This document shows, piece by piece, positions 17,291 through 26,730 of a stretch of DNA of 64,000 bases. Within the stretch, counting starts at the first letter, position 1, and each line of letters begins with the position of its first letter. The DNA comes from Enterobacterales bacterium. GTDB lineage: Bacteria > Pseudomonadota > Gammaproteobacteria > Enterobacterales > Enterobacteriaceae. Where the stretch lies: positions 1-64,000 of the forward strand of contig BHES01000004.1 in NCBI GenBank assembly GCA_003864575.1, written 5' to 3'. A program made the position numbers and the translations under genes. The notes beneath the pieces were generated by a model. The model saw only the letters and a list, made by a program, of their open reading frames with translations. It was not told the DNA's origin and ran no database searches.

Positions 17291-18111
17291 AGATGAATAA
17301 ATCCGTCATATACGTGGGTGGCAGGGCCGGTCATATAAAGCGAATGACCCGGTCCTTTCCAGCTAATCTCGAGGTTGCCTCCCGGCAGCTCCACCAGGAC
17401 GTCTTCGGCAAGTAAACCTTGTAAGATCCCGACCGCAACGGCCGCACAGGCACCGCTTCCGCAAGCCTGAGTTTCACCCGCGCCGCGCTCAAAGACGCGA
17501 AGTTTCACCGTTTCGCGGTCAACCACCTGCATGAAGCCCACATTCACGCGCTCAGGGAAACGCTCATGGCTTTCAAGCATCGGGCCGAGTACTTCGACAT
17601 TGGCGGTGAGTACATCTTCCACCTGCAACACACAGTGCGGATTACCCATCGAGACAACGCCGCAAAATACCGTGTGCTCTTCGGCGCGCAGGATGTAGGT
17701 TTTTTCCTGCTTAGGCGCACGAAAAGGAACTTGCTGCGGTTCGAAAATAGGCTCGCCCATATTGACCTGCACCAGTTCGTCCTCAGTCACGGTTAATACC
17801 ATGCGACCGGTTTGGGTGCTGACACGAATGTCACGTTTATTGGTCAAACCTTTAATTCGAACAAAACGGGCAAAACAGCGGGCACCGTTGCCACACTGCG
17901 CCACTTCACTGCCGTCAGCATTGAAAATACGGTAGTGAAAATCGAGTTCAGGATCGTAAGGGGGTTCAACAACCAGCAACTGGTCAAAGCCGACACCACG
18001 GTTACGGTCAGACAAACGGCGGATCAATTCGGGAGAGAAATAAACATTTTGAGTGACGGCATCGACGACCATAAAGTCGTTGCCTAGGCCGTGCATTTTG
18101 GAGAACTGCAT
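17287..18111 (-). CDS. dapF: Diaminopimelate epimerase DapF
   Basis: The 274-residue enzyme interconverts LL- and meso-diaminopimelate for lysine and peptidoglycan synthesis without a cofactor. The two catalytic cysteines are Cys73 ([10 protein letters not shown]) and Cys217 ([11 protein letters not shown]), in the two mirror-image halves. It begins [13 protein letters not shown], the family start. First of the coupled dapF-yigA-xerC-yigB genes, with about 100 bp to upstream lptM. Confidence 0.98.
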   Translation of the reverse strand: MQFSKMHGLGNDFMVVDAVTQNVYFSPELIRRLSDRNRGVGFDQLLVVEPPYDPELDFHYRIFNADGSEVAQCGNGARCFARFVRIKGLTNKRDIRVSTQTGRMVLTVTEDELVQVNMGEPIFEPQQVPFRAPKQEKTYILRAEEHTVFCGVVSMGNPHCVLQVEDVLTANVEVLGPMLESHERFPERVNVGFMQVVDRETVKLRVFERGAGETQACGSGACAAVAVGILQGLLAEDVLVELPGGNLEISWKGPGHSLYMTGPATHVYDGFIHL

Positions 18112-18213
18112 ATTTTGCTCCGCTTACCGCTGGTCAGATCCAGTCGCGATGATCCTGTAAACTAGGGTCTTTTCCCGAACCATTGATGCGGGAAGGACAA
18201 TCTGGTGACTCAG

Positions 18214-18417
18214 TTAATCTCTGGAATTGGTGCCCAGTTTCTCTGGCGATACGCCATTTTGCTGAGATGAACCATCACCTGGGACGCCTGGCGTCTGGCT
18301 AGTTTTTTGTTTCGACGATTGATCAGCCGGTGGGAAATAAAGTGGGCCTTTCAGTCCACAACCCGAAAGAGTAAAGAGCACCGATGCGGCCAAAGACCAG
18401 AGTAAAACCTTTTTCAT
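18214..18417 (-). CDS. lptM: Small lipoprotein LptM (YifL)
   Basis: The 67-residue protein has a lipoprotein signal peptide ending in the lipobox LSGC (Cys20). The conserved GLKGPLYFPP follows, then a disordered Gln/Ser-rich tail. E. coli LptM binds the LptD/LptE translocon and promotes its disulfide maturation in the outer membrane. It is located between cyaA and dapF as in E. coli. The frataxin gene cyaY, normally divergent here, is not present. Confidence 0.9.
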   Translation of the reverse strand: MKKVLLWSLAASVLFTLSGCGLKGPLYFPPADQSSKQKTSQTPGVPGDGSSQQNGVSPEKLGTNSRD

Positions 18418-18530
18418 TTTATGAATGCCTGTAATTCATGCCACCAAGCCCTCTATCATCGCAGGTGGATCATGAAAAGCAATAGGAATCGACAATCTCA
18501 GACGGCGCAGTTTAGGGGCTCAGGGCCGGA

Positions 18531-18552
18531 AAAAACCCGCCAGAGTGGGTTT
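18531..18552 (-). terminator. Terminator at the end of cyaA
   Basis: On the minus strand AAACCC pairs with GGGTTT around an 8-nt loop, followed by a T-run. The stem begins at the cyaA stop codon. Confidence 0.6.
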
Positions 18553-21109
18553 AATGTATCTGGAAACGCTGAGGTACCTTCGCCGTTTCTGCTGCATTAT
18601 CGGCCACCGTGGCACACAGTTGTGCGAGCGGATTATTGCGGAAAGGAATCACCTGGGTACGGCCATCGAGCGACACAATCTGATAGAACTGCGGCAGGTT
18701 GAAATTGATAAAGCTGGAGCCGTAGGTAAAGCGATCATGTGAAGAAGAATAAAAGCGGCTGACGTCGCGAACCAGATCTTCTTTACTGCCTTCGCAGTGG
18801 TGGTAAACCTCAACGCGGTTGGCTTCATCAAGGATATAGATGTTGAAACCGACATCATCGCTGCTGTCTTCGAAGAAGAACTGAATGATCCCTTCACTGG
18901 CGTACCCGTCAATCACTGCGGGCAAATGTGCCTGGTCGGTTTGTACTTTGACCGACAAACCGTGCAACTTGTTGTTGGAGATCGCGCCATAGAACTCAAT
19001 CGCGTTTTCAAGTTTCTGCACCGACACGCTCAGGCGTTCGAAGAATAATCCCCAAGTCTGTCCGGCAACGCGCACCGCTTTAAAACGGCCCGGCTCAAGA
19101 CGTTTGCTCGACAGGCGCAGCTCGATGCACTCAGAGACCAATTGCTGAATACGGGTACGGATCAGGCCACGCAGGTGCTGGCTGTAGCAGAATACTTCGA
19201 CCGACTCCGGCGGGGCAGCATCCTGATGCATTTTGCCCAGAATGGTTTTCAGCGCTTCCAGCACCGCTTGCTCGCCGCTGAAATGCAGGGTTCGCACTTC
19301 ATTCCACGAGTTGCGATAGAGCAGGTCAATACTGCCCACCAGACATTGCTGCTGCTGCCCGAAGCTGAACACATCCAGTTTACGGAAGTCGAAATGCACA
19401 ACCTGATTACGAAAAGCGGCAGTCGGATCGTGTTCAAGGTTCACGATAATAGCCAGATGGCGAATCTCACACGGGCTGTACAAGGCTTTTGGCGTTGGTG
19501 CCGCCAGACGCAGCGGGAAGTGATGAGAAACGTCCGCCACCAGTTCGCGTAGTTTGGCGATATCACACAAGTTGCTGCTTTTAATATGCAGGCGGGTGGT
19601 GGACGTCAACAGTCCGTTGAAATACGCCCAAGCCACCAGCTTATTCAGGTAGCGGTTATATTCCAGCGGCTGATGGCTGACTATCGACTCCATCGATGGC
19701 GACCGGTTATACAGATACCAGCCAGTGCGGTTAGCGCGGCCAATAGGTACGTGAATAAAGGTTAAGTCGCTCTCTGACAAATCAGGCGAAATCTGCGGGT
19801 TGATCAGCGTCACTTTACCTGGCAGCGCTTCAAAGGCGGCGTACAATTTACGGGTCAGCACGCCGATATCCTGCGGGCTGGCGCTGACGCTTAAATTGTT
19901 GCGACGGGCGAAACGGATCAGATTACGGTAACTCTGCATCATCGCATCAAGCAGTTCGTTATGCGCTTCACGCACCCGTTCGATTTTCCAGTTGGCGCGG
20001 TTATCAAGGATCGCCAGTCGCTCTTCACTCCAGCCCCATTCACTGACCAGTTGGCTGAGAATTTCGCGACGCCAGCCCACCGAAGCACGGGCGCGGGAGA
20101 GCTTTTCACACACTTTTAGATAGAAGCAGCGGCGGACCAGGTCAAGACGCGTGGTGTCTTCAATTTGGGTCAGGTAGCGGGTCACGCGGTCGAGCATCAT
20201 GCAATAGGAGTCGAGACCAAAGCAGACAATTTCGCCCTGATGCAGACGCTTTTTGATGTCCATTGCCAGCAGCGATGTATTCGGGTATTCCCACGAATAC
20301 GCTTCGAGCAGCAAGGTTTTGAGTACGGCTTTATAAGGCGAATCGATACTTTTGTACAACTGCCACAGGCTGGCCCCGAAATACTCTTCGGCCGACAGCG
20401 TGCTGAGACCACCGAGATCCAGCCACTCATTCGGCGTCAGTGCTCCCTGAGCGTAGAGCGACAGCACGTATTCGTCGTAATGCCCTTCTTCTTCACCCGG
20501 CACCATATTCCACAGAATACGTTTTCCGGCCAGGCGCACGGCAGTACGGTAAAATTCGTCGAGTAAAAGAATGTGCTGCGTCGAACCGCAGTCTTCACCG
20601 CCCAGGCTGCCACTTTCATTGTGGCGGAAGCGGTTTTCGTCGATCAGGAAGAAGCTGACTTCCACGCCAAGCGAGGCGGCCCATTTTTCCAACAGGCTGC
20701 ATTTTTGCTGTAAGCGGTTGCGTTCTTCGTTGTCGAGCCAGGACTGATGACAGACCCAAATATCAAGATCCGACGTATGGCTCTGGCCAATTGAGGAGGT
20801 GCTGCCCATGGAGTAAACGCCGGTGATCGGCAGTTCGCCTGTCTCCATGGTTTCGAGCGCGCTGCCCCATTTATCTTCGAGGTCAGCAAGGTAGGTCGTT
20901 TGGGTATCATCAGGCGTGAAGATGCAGACGCCGTGCGGAACCTTACCGTCAAGGTAACCTGGCATCAGAGGGTGATGGTGATGTAGTAAAACTGGCAGAA
21001 GACTGTAGACCTGTTGGAAAGCCGGTCCCATGGCCGCTAAAGCGCGATCCACGCGTAACTGGTTAATTGCATCCAATCTCTGCTTCAGTGTCTCGATATA
21101 GAGGTACAA
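18551..21109 (-). CDS. cyaA: Adenylate cyclase class I CyaA
   Basis: The 852-residue protein makes cAMP from ATP. The N-terminal catalytic domain holds GSTSSIGQS (residues 102-110) and DLDIW (114-118), the nucleotidyltransferase-type metal site. The C-terminal half is the glucose/PTS-responsive regulatory domain. It starts [18 protein letters not shown] exactly as in E. coli, on a TTG codon at 21109. The inefficient UUG start is a known limiter of CyaA synthesis. A CRP site lies about 100 bp upstream. Confidence 0.98.
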   Translation of the reverse strand: MYLYIETLKQRLDAINQLRVDRALAAMGPAFQQVYSLLPVLLHHHHPLMPGYLDGKVPHGVCIFTPDDTQTTYLADLEDKWGSALETMETGELPITGVYSMGSTSSIGQSHTSDLDIWVCHQSWLDNEERNRLQQKCSLLEKWAASLGVEVSFFLIDENRFRHNESGSLGGEDCGSTQHILLLDEFYRTAVRLAGKRILWNMVPGEEEGHYDEYVLSLYAQGALTPNEWLDLGGLSTLSAEEYFGASLWQLYKSIDSPYKAVLKTLLLEAYSWEYPNTSLLAMDIKKRLHQGEIVCFGLDSYCMMLDRVTRYLTQIEDTTRLDLVRRCFYLKVCEKLSRARASVGWRREILSQLVSEWGWSEERLAILDNRANWKIERVREAHNELLDAMMQSYRNLIRFARRNNLSVSASPQDIGVLTRKLYAAFEALPGKVTLINPQISPDLSESDLTFIHVPIGRANRTGWYLYNRSPSMESIVSHQPLEYNRYLNKLVAWAYFNGLLTSTTRLHIKSSNLCDIAKLRELVADVSHHFPLRLAAPTPKALYSPCEIRHLAIIVNLEHDPTAAFRNQVVHFDFRKLDVFSFGQQQQCLVGSIDLLYRNSWNEVRTLHFSGEQAVLEALKTILGKMHQDAAPPESVEVFCYSQHLRGLIRTRIQQLVSECIELRLSSKRLEPGRFKAVRVAGQTWGLFFERLSVSVQKLENAIEFYGAISNNKLHGLSVKVQTDQAHLPAVIDGYASEGIIQFFFEDSSDDVGFNIYILDEANRVEVYHHCEGSKEDLVRDVSRFYSSSHDRFTYGSSFINFNLPQFYQIVSLDGRTQVIPFRNNPLAQLCATVADNAAETAKVPQRFQIH

Positions 21110-21204
21110 GACTGTTCGCCTGATTTTCCAGTGTCTAGAAAGAACCCCGTTCCAAAAACCGTCATTTATGGTAAAGAAGAAATTAGTTGACGGTTAAATG
21201 CTGG

Positions 21205-21226
21205 AAACGTGATCAATTTAACACCT
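21205..21226. promoter_or_regulatory. CRP-binding site upstream of cyaA
   Basis: On the plus strand the site reads AAACGTGATCAATTTAACAC followed by CT. It has a good TGA half (CGTGATC) and a weaker second half (TTAACACC). The same sequence, on the cyaA strand, is the CRP site I recall for the E. coli cyaA P2 promoter, where cAMP-CRP represses. The 306-bp cyaA-hemC interval also contains the divergent hemC promoter region, not resolved further. Confidence 0.8.
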
Positions 21227-21415
21227 TGCTGATTGACCGTAAAGGAAGTAACGCACCACAATTATTCTTCCACTACTCTGCATTTTACTTCCAGCTCACG
21301 GATGTAACAATTTCCTTTTGTGTCCGTTCCCCTGCTTTGACAATGGCTTCTTACGCTGACAGCTTTCCTATGTCGGTGGTAGGATGGTCAGTGAATCAGT
21401 AAAACGGTAACAAAC

Positions 21416-22357
21416 ATGTTAGACAAAATCATTCGAATTGCTACCCGACAGAGCCCCCTGGCTTTGTGGCAAGCACAATATGTTCAAACCCAATTAATGG
21501 CGTTTCATCCCGGTTTGCAGGTTGAACTGGTGCCAATGGTGACGCGTGGCGACATCATTCTGGATACACCGCTGGCAAAAGTCGGCGGCAAAGGCCTGTT
21601 CGTGAAAGAACTCGAACTGGCGATACAGGACGGCCGAGCAGATATCGCCGTGCACTCGATGAAAGATGTCCCGGTTGAATTCCCTAAAGGATTGGGTCTG
21701 GTGACGATTTGCGAGCGCGATGATCCGCGTGACGCCTTCGTCTCCAACTATTTTGCCAATCTCGCCGCTCTGCCTGCTGGCAGCATTGTGGGGACATCCA
21801 GTCTGCGCCGACAGTGCCAGTTGCGCGAACAGCGCCCTGATCTGGTGATCCGCGATTTGCGCGGCAACGTCGGTACCCGCCTGGGTAAACTCGATAAAGG
21901 TGATTATGACGCCATCATTCTGGCCGTTGCCGGTTTGAAACGTCTGAACCTCGAAGATCGCATCCGCGTCGCGCTGTCGCCGGAAGAGTGTCTTCCTGCT
22001 GTTGGACAGGGCGCCGTCGGTATCGAATGCCGTCTTGATGATCAGTACACACGCGAATTGCTGGCGCCTCTGGCCCACCGTGAAACTACGCTGCGCGTGC
22101 TGGCCGAAAGAGCCATGAACATGCGTCTCGAAGGCGGTTGTCAGGTTCCCATTGGCAGCTACGCTGAAGTGAATGGTGATCAAATCTGGTTACGCGCGTT
22201 GGTTGGCGCACCGGATGGCAGCCAGATGGTGCGCGGCGAACGTCGCGGCAATACCGCGGATGCAGAACAACTGGGTGTAGATTTAGCCGAGGAGTTACTG
22301 GCCAACGGCGCCCGTGAAATCCTGCAGGATGTTTATCAGGGAAATCCACCACGATGA
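21416..22357 (+). CDS. hemC: Porphobilinogen deaminase (hydroxymethylbilane synthase) HemC
   Basis: The 313-residue enzyme polymerises four porphobilinogens to hydroxymethylbilane in heme synthesis. Cys242 (EGGCQVPIG) carries the dipyrromethane cofactor, and catalytic Asp84 lies in [16 protein letters not shown] and [11 protein letters not shown] contribute cofactor-binding arginines. It is first of hemCDXY, divergent from cyaA. The stop overlaps the hemD start (ATGA). Confidence 0.98.
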   Translation: MLDKIIRIATRQSPLALWQAQYVQTQLMAFHPGLQVELVPMVTRGDIILDTPLAKVGGKGLFVKELELAIQDGRADIAVHSMKDVPVEFPKGLGLVTICERDDPRDAFVSNYFANLAALPAGSIVGTSSLRRQCQLREQRPDLVIRDLRGNVGTRLGKLDKGDYDAIILAVAGLKRLNLEDRIRVALSPEECLPAVGQGAVGIECRLDDQYTRELLAPLAHRETTLRVLAERAMNMRLEGGCQVPIGSYAEVNGDQIWLRALVGAPDGSQMVRGERRGNTADAEQLGVDLAEELLANGAREILQDVYQGNPPR

Positions 22358-23094
22358 CGATATTGGTAACCCGCCCTTCTCCTTTCGGTGAGCAGTTGGT
22401 CAGCCGGCTGCGAACGCTTGGCCGGGTTGCCTATCATTCCCCGTTGATTGATTTTGCGCCAGGCAACGGGCTCGCAACCCTGCCGAACCTGCTATCCTCA
22501 TTAAATCAGCAAGATCTGGTGTTCATTCTTTCTCAGCATGCGGTGAAATATGCCGATCGGGCGTTACAGCAATCGCAGCAGAAGTGGCCTGAAAATGTCC
22601 ATTACTATGCGATTGGCCGCACGACGGGTTTGCTTTTCCATCGCATGAGCCACCTTCCTGTGGTCTATCCTCATGATGGTGAAACCAGCGAAACCTTGTT
22701 ACAGCTGCCGGATTTACAAAATCTGGCAGGCAAAAAAGCCCTGATCCTGCGCGGCAATGGCGGCCGGGAACTGCTGGCCGAAACGCTTCGCCAACGTGGC
22801 GTTGAGGTCATTTATTGCGAATGCTACCAGCGCAGCCCGATTTTTTATGACGGCAGTGAGCAAAGCTCAAGCTGGCAGCGCGCAGGCATTACGACACTGG
22901 TGGTCACCAGCGGCGAAATGCTACAACTGCTTCATACGTTAGTTCCTGAATACTACCGTGACACCTGGTTACTGCGCTGTAGCCTGGTAGTCGTCAGCGA
23001 ACGTTTAGCGACCCTCGCCCGCCAATTGGGCTGGAACGACATCCGGGTCGCTGAAAACGCAGATAATGATGCGCTAATCCGCGCATTAAAATAA
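22354..23094 (+). CDS. hemD: Uroporphyrinogen-III synthase HemD
   Basis: The 246-residue bilobed enzyme closes hydroxymethylbilane to uroporphyrinogen III with inversion of ring D. Recognisable parts are the start [48 protein letters not shown] in the second lobe and VVTSGEMLQ. The family is poorly conserved; operon position supports the call. It overlaps hemC by four bases. Confidence 0.94.
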   Translation: MTILVTRPSPFGEQLVSRLRTLGRVAYHSPLIDFAPGNGLATLPNLLSSLNQQDLVFILSQHAVKYADRALQQSQQKWPENVHYYAIGRTTGLLFHRMSHLPVVYPHDGETSETLLQLPDLQNLAGKKALILRGNGGRELLAETLRQRGVEVIYCECYQRSPIFYDGSEQSSSWQRAGITTLVVTSGEMLQLLHTLVPEYYRDTWLLRCSLVVVSERLATLARQLGWNDIRVAENADNDALIRALK

Positions 23095-23116
23095 CCTGAC
23101 TAAGGGATGTGCCAAG

Positions 23117-24277
23117 ATGACGGAACAAAAAAATCCTTCCGCACAGGATGATGTGATCACCCCAACGGTTGAGAGCCCCCAACAGCCAGATGTTGATTCA
23201 CGTGACAAACAGCAAGACGACCCGCTTAACGCGTTGCGTAAAAAACAGCGCACTGCTCCGGTTCTCGGTGCGATTGCGATCGTGCTGGTCATTGCACTGG
23301 GCGCGGGCCTCTATTATCACGGACACCAGCAGACGCTTAGACAAACGGCAGCCGTCGATGAGTTGCAGGACCAATTGATTGCCTTACAAAAAAGCCAGCA
23401 GCAGGACAAACAGCAAATTACCGCTCTGCTCGGCGAGCAGGATAAATCGCAGCAGGCTGGTGAACGTCAGCAAGCATCGTTTAGCCGCCAGCTCAACGAA
23501 TTACAGGATAAAGTCGCCAGTATCTCCGGCAGCGATGCCAAAACCTGGATGCTGGCTCAAGCCGATTTTCTGGTGAAACTGGCCGGGCGCAAACTCTGGA
23601 GCGATCAGGATGTCACCACCGCCGCCGCACTGCTGAAAAGCGCCGATGCGAGCCTGGCCGACATGAATGATCCGAGCCTGATTGATGTACGCCGCGCGCT
23701 TAATGAAGATGTCTCCAGCCTCTCCGCCGTCTCCCAGGTCGATTTCGATGGTATTATCCTGAAAGTGAATCAACTATCTAATCAGGTCGATAACCTGCGC
23801 CTGGCCGATAATGACAGCGATGAAGCGCCAATGGACGACGACGGCACTAGCCTGTCTGGTTCACTCGCCGAATGGCGTCAGAACCTGACTAAAAGCTGGC
23901 ACACCTTTATGTCAGACTTCATTACCGTTCGTCGCCGTGACAGCAGCGCAGAGCCTTTACTTGCACCGAACCAAGATGTCTATCTGCGTGAGAATATTCG
24001 TTCACGCCTGCTGATTGCCGCTCAGGCAGTACCGCGTCATCAGGACGAAATTTACAAACAATCTCTCGAGTCAGTATCGACCTGGGTTCGCGCCTATTTC
24101 GATACCAGCGATCCGACGACCAAAGCATTCCTTGAAGAGGTCGATAATCTCAGTCAGCAATCTATTTCGATGGACGTTCCTGACCAGCTCAAGAGCCAAC
24201 CAATGCTGGAAAAACTGATGCAAAGCCGGGTGCGTAATCTGTTGCAACAGCCCGCAGCCTCTGCAAAGGGGGAATAA
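23117..24277 (+). CDS. hemX: HemX, membrane-anchored protein of the hemCDXY operon
   Basis: The 386-residue protein has a charged, disordered cytoplasmic N-terminus, one membrane helix (about residues 47-67), a Gln-rich coiled coil (75-125) and a helical periplasmic domain. Long called a uroporphyrinogen-III methyltransferase, it has no SAM-methyltransferase motifs; its true function is unclear. It lies 22 bp after hemD and 3 bp before hemY. Confidence 0.92.
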   Translation: MTEQKNPSAQDDVITPTVESPQQPDVDSRDKQQDDPLNALRKKQRTAPVLGAIAIVLVIALGAGLYYHGHQQTLRQTAAVDELQDQLIALQKSQQQDKQQITALLGEQDKSQQAGERQQASFSRQLNELQDKVASISGSDAKTWMLAQADFLVKLAGRKLWSDQDVTTAAALLKSADASLADMNDPSLIDVRRALNEDVSSLSAVSQVDFDGIILKVNQLSNQVDNLRLADNDSDEAPMDDDGTSLSGSLAEWRQNLTKSWHTFMSDFITVRRRDSSAEPLLAPNQDVYLRENIRSRLLIAAQAVPRHQDEIYKQSLESVSTWVRAYFDTSDPTTKAFLEEVDNLSQQSISMDVPDQLKSQPMLEKLMQSRVRNLLQQPAASAKGE

Positions 24278-24280
24278 CGC

Positions 24281-25474
24281 ATGTTAAAGATTTTTGTGTT
24301 ATTCATTCTGGTCATTGCCGGCATCATCGCCGGTCCGATGCTCGCCGGACATCAGGGATATGTGCTGATCCAGACGGACAATTACAACGTCGAAACCAGC
24401 GTTACCGGTCTGACCATCATGTTTGTGGTACTGATGTTAGTACTGTTTTTCATCGAATGGTTTTTGCGCCGTGTATTCCGCACTGGTGCACGCACCCGCG
24501 GTTGGTTTGCCGGACGCAAAAGTTCCAAAGCGCGTAAACAGACTCAGGCAGCCATGCTAAAACTGGCCGAAGGCGATCACCGCCAGATGGAAAAACTGCT
24601 GGCGCGCAATGCCGACCATGCCGAACAACCGGTAGTGAATTATCTGCTGGCGGCCGAAGCAGCTCAGCAACGCGGTGATGATATTCGCACCAATCAGTAT
24701 CTGGAACGCGCGGCCGAAATCGCCGACATCGACCAGATGCCGGTGGATATCACCCGAGTGCGCATTCAACTGGCGCAGGGAGAAATTCACGCCGCACGCC
24801 ACGGCGTTGACCGTCTGATTGGTCAGTCGCCGCGTCATCCGGAGATTCTGCGTCTGGCAGAACAAGCCTATTTGCGTACTGGTGCTTACGGCTCATTGCT
24901 GGAGATCCTGCCCTCTATGTCCAAAGCGGGGATCCACGACGATGAAGAGCTTCGTGTCCTGCAGGAACAGGCATACATCGGCATGATGAATCAGATGATG
25001 GCCGAGGAAGGTAGCGAAGGTCTGAAACGTTGGTGGAAAGATCAGAACCGTAAGACCCGCCATGAAGTGGCCCTGCAAGTCGCGATGGCTGCACATCTGA
25101 TTGAATGCAACGATCAGGATCTGGCGCAGGAAGTGATCCTCGACGGACTGAAGCGCCAGTATGATGAGCGCCTGATCGCAATGATGCCAAAACTGCGTTC
25201 GGGAAATCCGGAACAGCTGGAGAAGACATTACGTCAGGTCATCAAGCAGAATGGCGCCACACCGCTGCTTAACAGCACGCTGGGACAGTTGCTGATGAAG
25301 CATGGTGAGTGGCTGCAGGCCTCTGAAGCTTTCCGTGAGGCGTTGAAACAACGTCCTGATGCCTATGATTATGCGTGGCTGGCTGATGCCCTTGATAAAT
25401 TGCACAAGCCCGCAGAAGCCGCAGAGATGCGCCATAAGGGATTAATGCTGACCCTGAATAATTCGCAAGGGTAG
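24281..25474 (+). CDS. hemY: HemY, TPR-containing inner membrane protein
   Basis: The 397-residue protein has two N-terminal membrane helices (residues 1-22 and 43-65), a basic stretch and then tetratricopeptide-like helical repeats, the last ending DAYDYAWLADALDKLHKPAEAAEMRHKGL. It is not related to the protoporphyrinogen oxidase also called HemY in Gram-positives; its role in heme synthesis is unproven. Last gene of the operon, followed by an intrinsic terminator. Confidence 0.93.
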   Translation: MLKIFVLFILVIAGIIAGPMLAGHQGYVLIQTDNYNVETSVTGLTIMFVVLMLVLFFIEWFLRRVFRTGARTRGWFAGRKSSKARKQTQAAMLKLAEGDHRQMEKLLARNADHAEQPVVNYLLAAEAAQQRGDDIRTNQYLERAAEIADIDQMPVDITRVRIQLAQGEIHAARHGVDRLIGQSPRHPEILRLAEQAYLRTGAYGSLLEILPSMSKAGIHDDEELRVLQEQAYIGMMNQMMAEEGSEGLKRWWKDQNRKTRHEVALQVAMAAHLIECNDQDLAQEVILDGLKRQYDERLIAMMPKLRSGNPEQLEKTLRQVIKQNGATPLLNSTLGQLLMKHGEWLQASEAFREALKQRPDAYDYAWLADALDKLHKPAEAAEMRHKGLMLTLNNSQG

Positions 25475-25503
25475 TCACGATAGAGTGATCGGCGATAAAC
25501 ATC

Positions 25504-25528
25504 AAAAGCTCCTTCGGGAGCTTTTTTT
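25504..25528 (+). terminator. Terminator of the hemCDXY operon
   Basis: AAAAGCTCC-TTCG-GGAGCTTTT is a perfect 9-bp stem with a stable TTCG tetraloop, followed by a T-run. Confidence 0.92.
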
Positions 25529-25532
25529 ATGC

Positions 25533-25746
25533 AAAAAAAACACTTGCCGGTAGGCAAGTGTCGAAAACAATCAGGTCATGAACAACAGGGGGAGTGCCTC
25601 ACTCAACGTTTTGCCTGCTGGTTGATAAATACCTGATGAAAGGTGTTTATCGGGCAGATAGACAATAGGCACTATAAATTGGCTCTGCATCATTCCCAGG
25701 TTTATGAAGCCAGAAAGCAAACATAAGAGGTGGAATGAGCATCTAC
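25533..25746 (-). ncRNA. glmZ: Small RNA GlmZ
   Basis: The minus strand from 25746 begins GTAGATGCTCATTCCACCTC, continues CTTATGTTTGC, and contains GGGAATGATGCAGAGCC and the glmS-pairing region AACGTTGAGTGAGGCAC. These match E. coli GlmZ nearly base for base at its ends and seed. The RNA ends in the hairpin CACTTGCC/GGCAAGTG (25541-25560) plus eight U. Length is about 214 nt. GlmZ pairs with the glmS leader with Hfq to activate glucosamine-6-phosphate synthase, and is cleaved by RNase E with RapZ unless GlmY titrates RapZ. It lies next to hemY, as in E. coli. A 67-codon frame inside is not a gene. Confidence 0.93.
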
Positions 25747-25757
25747 ATATCAAATAG

Positions 25758-25773
25758 TGCAGGACGCGTGCCA
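25758..25773 (-). promoter_or_regulatory. Sigma-54 (-24/-12) promoter of glmZ
   Basis: TGGCACGCGTCCTGCA matches the RpoN consensus TGGCAC-N5-TTGCW with one mismatch. The GC of the -12 element is 13 bases before the expected first base of GlmZ at 25746. Sigma-54 control of glmY/glmZ is known in some Enterobacterales. Confidence 0.85.
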
Positions 25774-25912
25774 CATTGAGGCCACTTCTGCTGCCAACAA
25801 ATAAAAATCACGTATCCTACTGATTTACATTGATTAATGGCTTTATCTATTCATAGAAAATGTTTGCGCGCACCCCGTAGTACATGGCAAAACATAACTT
25901 AACGCCAATTAG

Positions 25913-25930
25913 TGTTGCCAGTCAGAGACA
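25913..25930 (-). promoter_or_regulatory. Probable GlrR-binding site 2 upstream of glmZ
   Basis: TGTC-N10-AACA, one mismatch from the GlrR consensus TGTC-N10-GACA, lies about 170 bp upstream of the GlmZ start, a usual enhancer distance. Confidence 0.6.
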
Positions 25931-25975
25931 GCCTGGCTATCTCGGTAATAATACGTTTATTTTCAGTCTGTTGAA

Positions 25976-25993
25976 TGTCACCTGACAACGACA
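25976..25993 (-). promoter_or_regulatory. Probable GlrR-binding site 1 upstream of glmZ
   Basis: TGTC-GTTGTCAGGT-GACA is a perfect match to TGTC-N10-GACA, about 235 bp upstream of the GlmZ start. Together with site 2 it indicates activation by the GlrK/GlrR two-component system with sigma-54. Confidence 0.75.
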
Positions 25994-26071
25994 ACCGGCA
26001 GCGAGTATGTCTCTTCTGAGCAACAGCAGGGGGAAGAAGAAGGAGTCGATGTGGTGTGCGAACTACAGACG

Positions 26072-26099
26072 AAAAAAAACCTGCTTTAAAAAGCAAGTT
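26072..26099 (-). terminator. Terminator of the argX-hisR-leuT-proM operon
   Basis: On the minus strand AACTTGCTT pairs with AAGCAGGTT (one U-G pair) and is followed by a run of T, 11 bases past the proM 3' end. Confidence 0.85.
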
Positions 26100-26109
26100 T
26101 TCTTCGAAT

Positions 26110-26186
26110 TGGTCGGCGAGAGAGGATTCGAACCTCCGACCCACTGGTCCCAAACCAGTTGCGCTACCAAGCTGCGCTACTCGCCG
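26110..26186 (-). tRNA. proM: tRNA-Pro (anticodon UGG)
   Basis: 77-nt cloverleaf on the minus strand beginning CGGCGAGTAGCGCAGC, anticodon loop TTTGGGA, TTCGAAT arm and encoded CCA end. Last of the four-tRNA cluster. Confidence 0.97.
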
Positions 26187-26245
26187 ATGTCGTGCATCTT
26201 ACTACTTTTTGACGCTAACTGCATCATTTAAATGCATTTTGTGTG

Positions 26246-26331
26246 TGGTGCGAAGGGAGGGACTCGAACCCTCACATCCAAAGGACACTAACACCTGAAG
26301 CTAGCGCGTCTACCAATTCCGCCACCATCGC
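26246..26331 (-). tRNA. leuT: tRNA-Leu (anticodon CAG)
   Basis: 86-nt class II tRNA with a long variable arm, beginning GCGATGGTGGCGGAATTGG, anticodon loop TTCAGGT, TTCGAGT arm and CCA end. The acceptor stem has a T-T mismatch at the fifth pair, a position that is also unpaired in E. coli leuT. Confidence 0.96.
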
Positions 26332-26362
26332 ATGTCACATTCACAAAATCATTTAAAAAATT

Positions 26363-26439
26363 TGGGGTGGCTAATGGGGCTCGAACCCACGACAACTGGA
26401 ATCACAATCCAGGGCTCTACCAACTGAGCTATAGCCACC
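26363..26439 (-). tRNA. hisR: tRNA-His (anticodon GUG)
   Basis: 77-nt tRNA beginning GGTGGCTATAGCTCAG, anticodon in GGATTGTGATTCC, TTCGAGC arm and encoded CCA. Confidence 0.97.
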
Positions 26440-26509
26440 ATTTCAAACTTTTCTACATCGTGGACTGCTTAACTTCAAACATGACCACCGCAACTCTAGC
26501 GCAAACTAA

Positions 26510-26586
<77 letters not shown>

Positions 26587-26607
26587 TTAGCGCCGTTGCG
26601 GGAGGGG

Positions 26608-26636
26608 ATACTACGGTTTTCATGCCACCCTGTCTA
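26608..26636 (-). promoter_or_regulatory. Promoter of the tRNA operon
   Basis: TAGACA (26636-26631) and TAGTAT (26613-26608) are spaced 17 bp. The following CCCCTCCCGC is a GC-rich discriminator typical of stringently controlled stable-RNA promoters. The predicted start is near 26601. Confidence 0.75.
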
Positions 26637-26730
26637 GTGCTTTTTATTGGAAAAGTTTCGCTTGGCTGCTCTTTGTCCAATACGCGCTAAAAATAGGCAT
26701 CTGACACTCCCCTCCCTATGACTTGTGACG

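Noticed and set aside
18421-18702. 93-codon plus-strand frame as a remnant of cyaY
   Set aside because: No frataxin motif is present and two thirds of it is antisense to the cyaA 3' end.
25571-25774. 67-codon minus-strand frame as a small hydrophobic protein
   Set aside because: It lies within GlmZ and its sigma-54 promoter. The RNA sequence match explains the conservation, and the GTG start has no ribosome site.
26113-26440. Plus-strand frames with RGFEPPTHW or REDSNLRPTG style motifs across the tRNA genes
   Set aside because: These are spurious translations of tRNA reverse complements, a common false protein.
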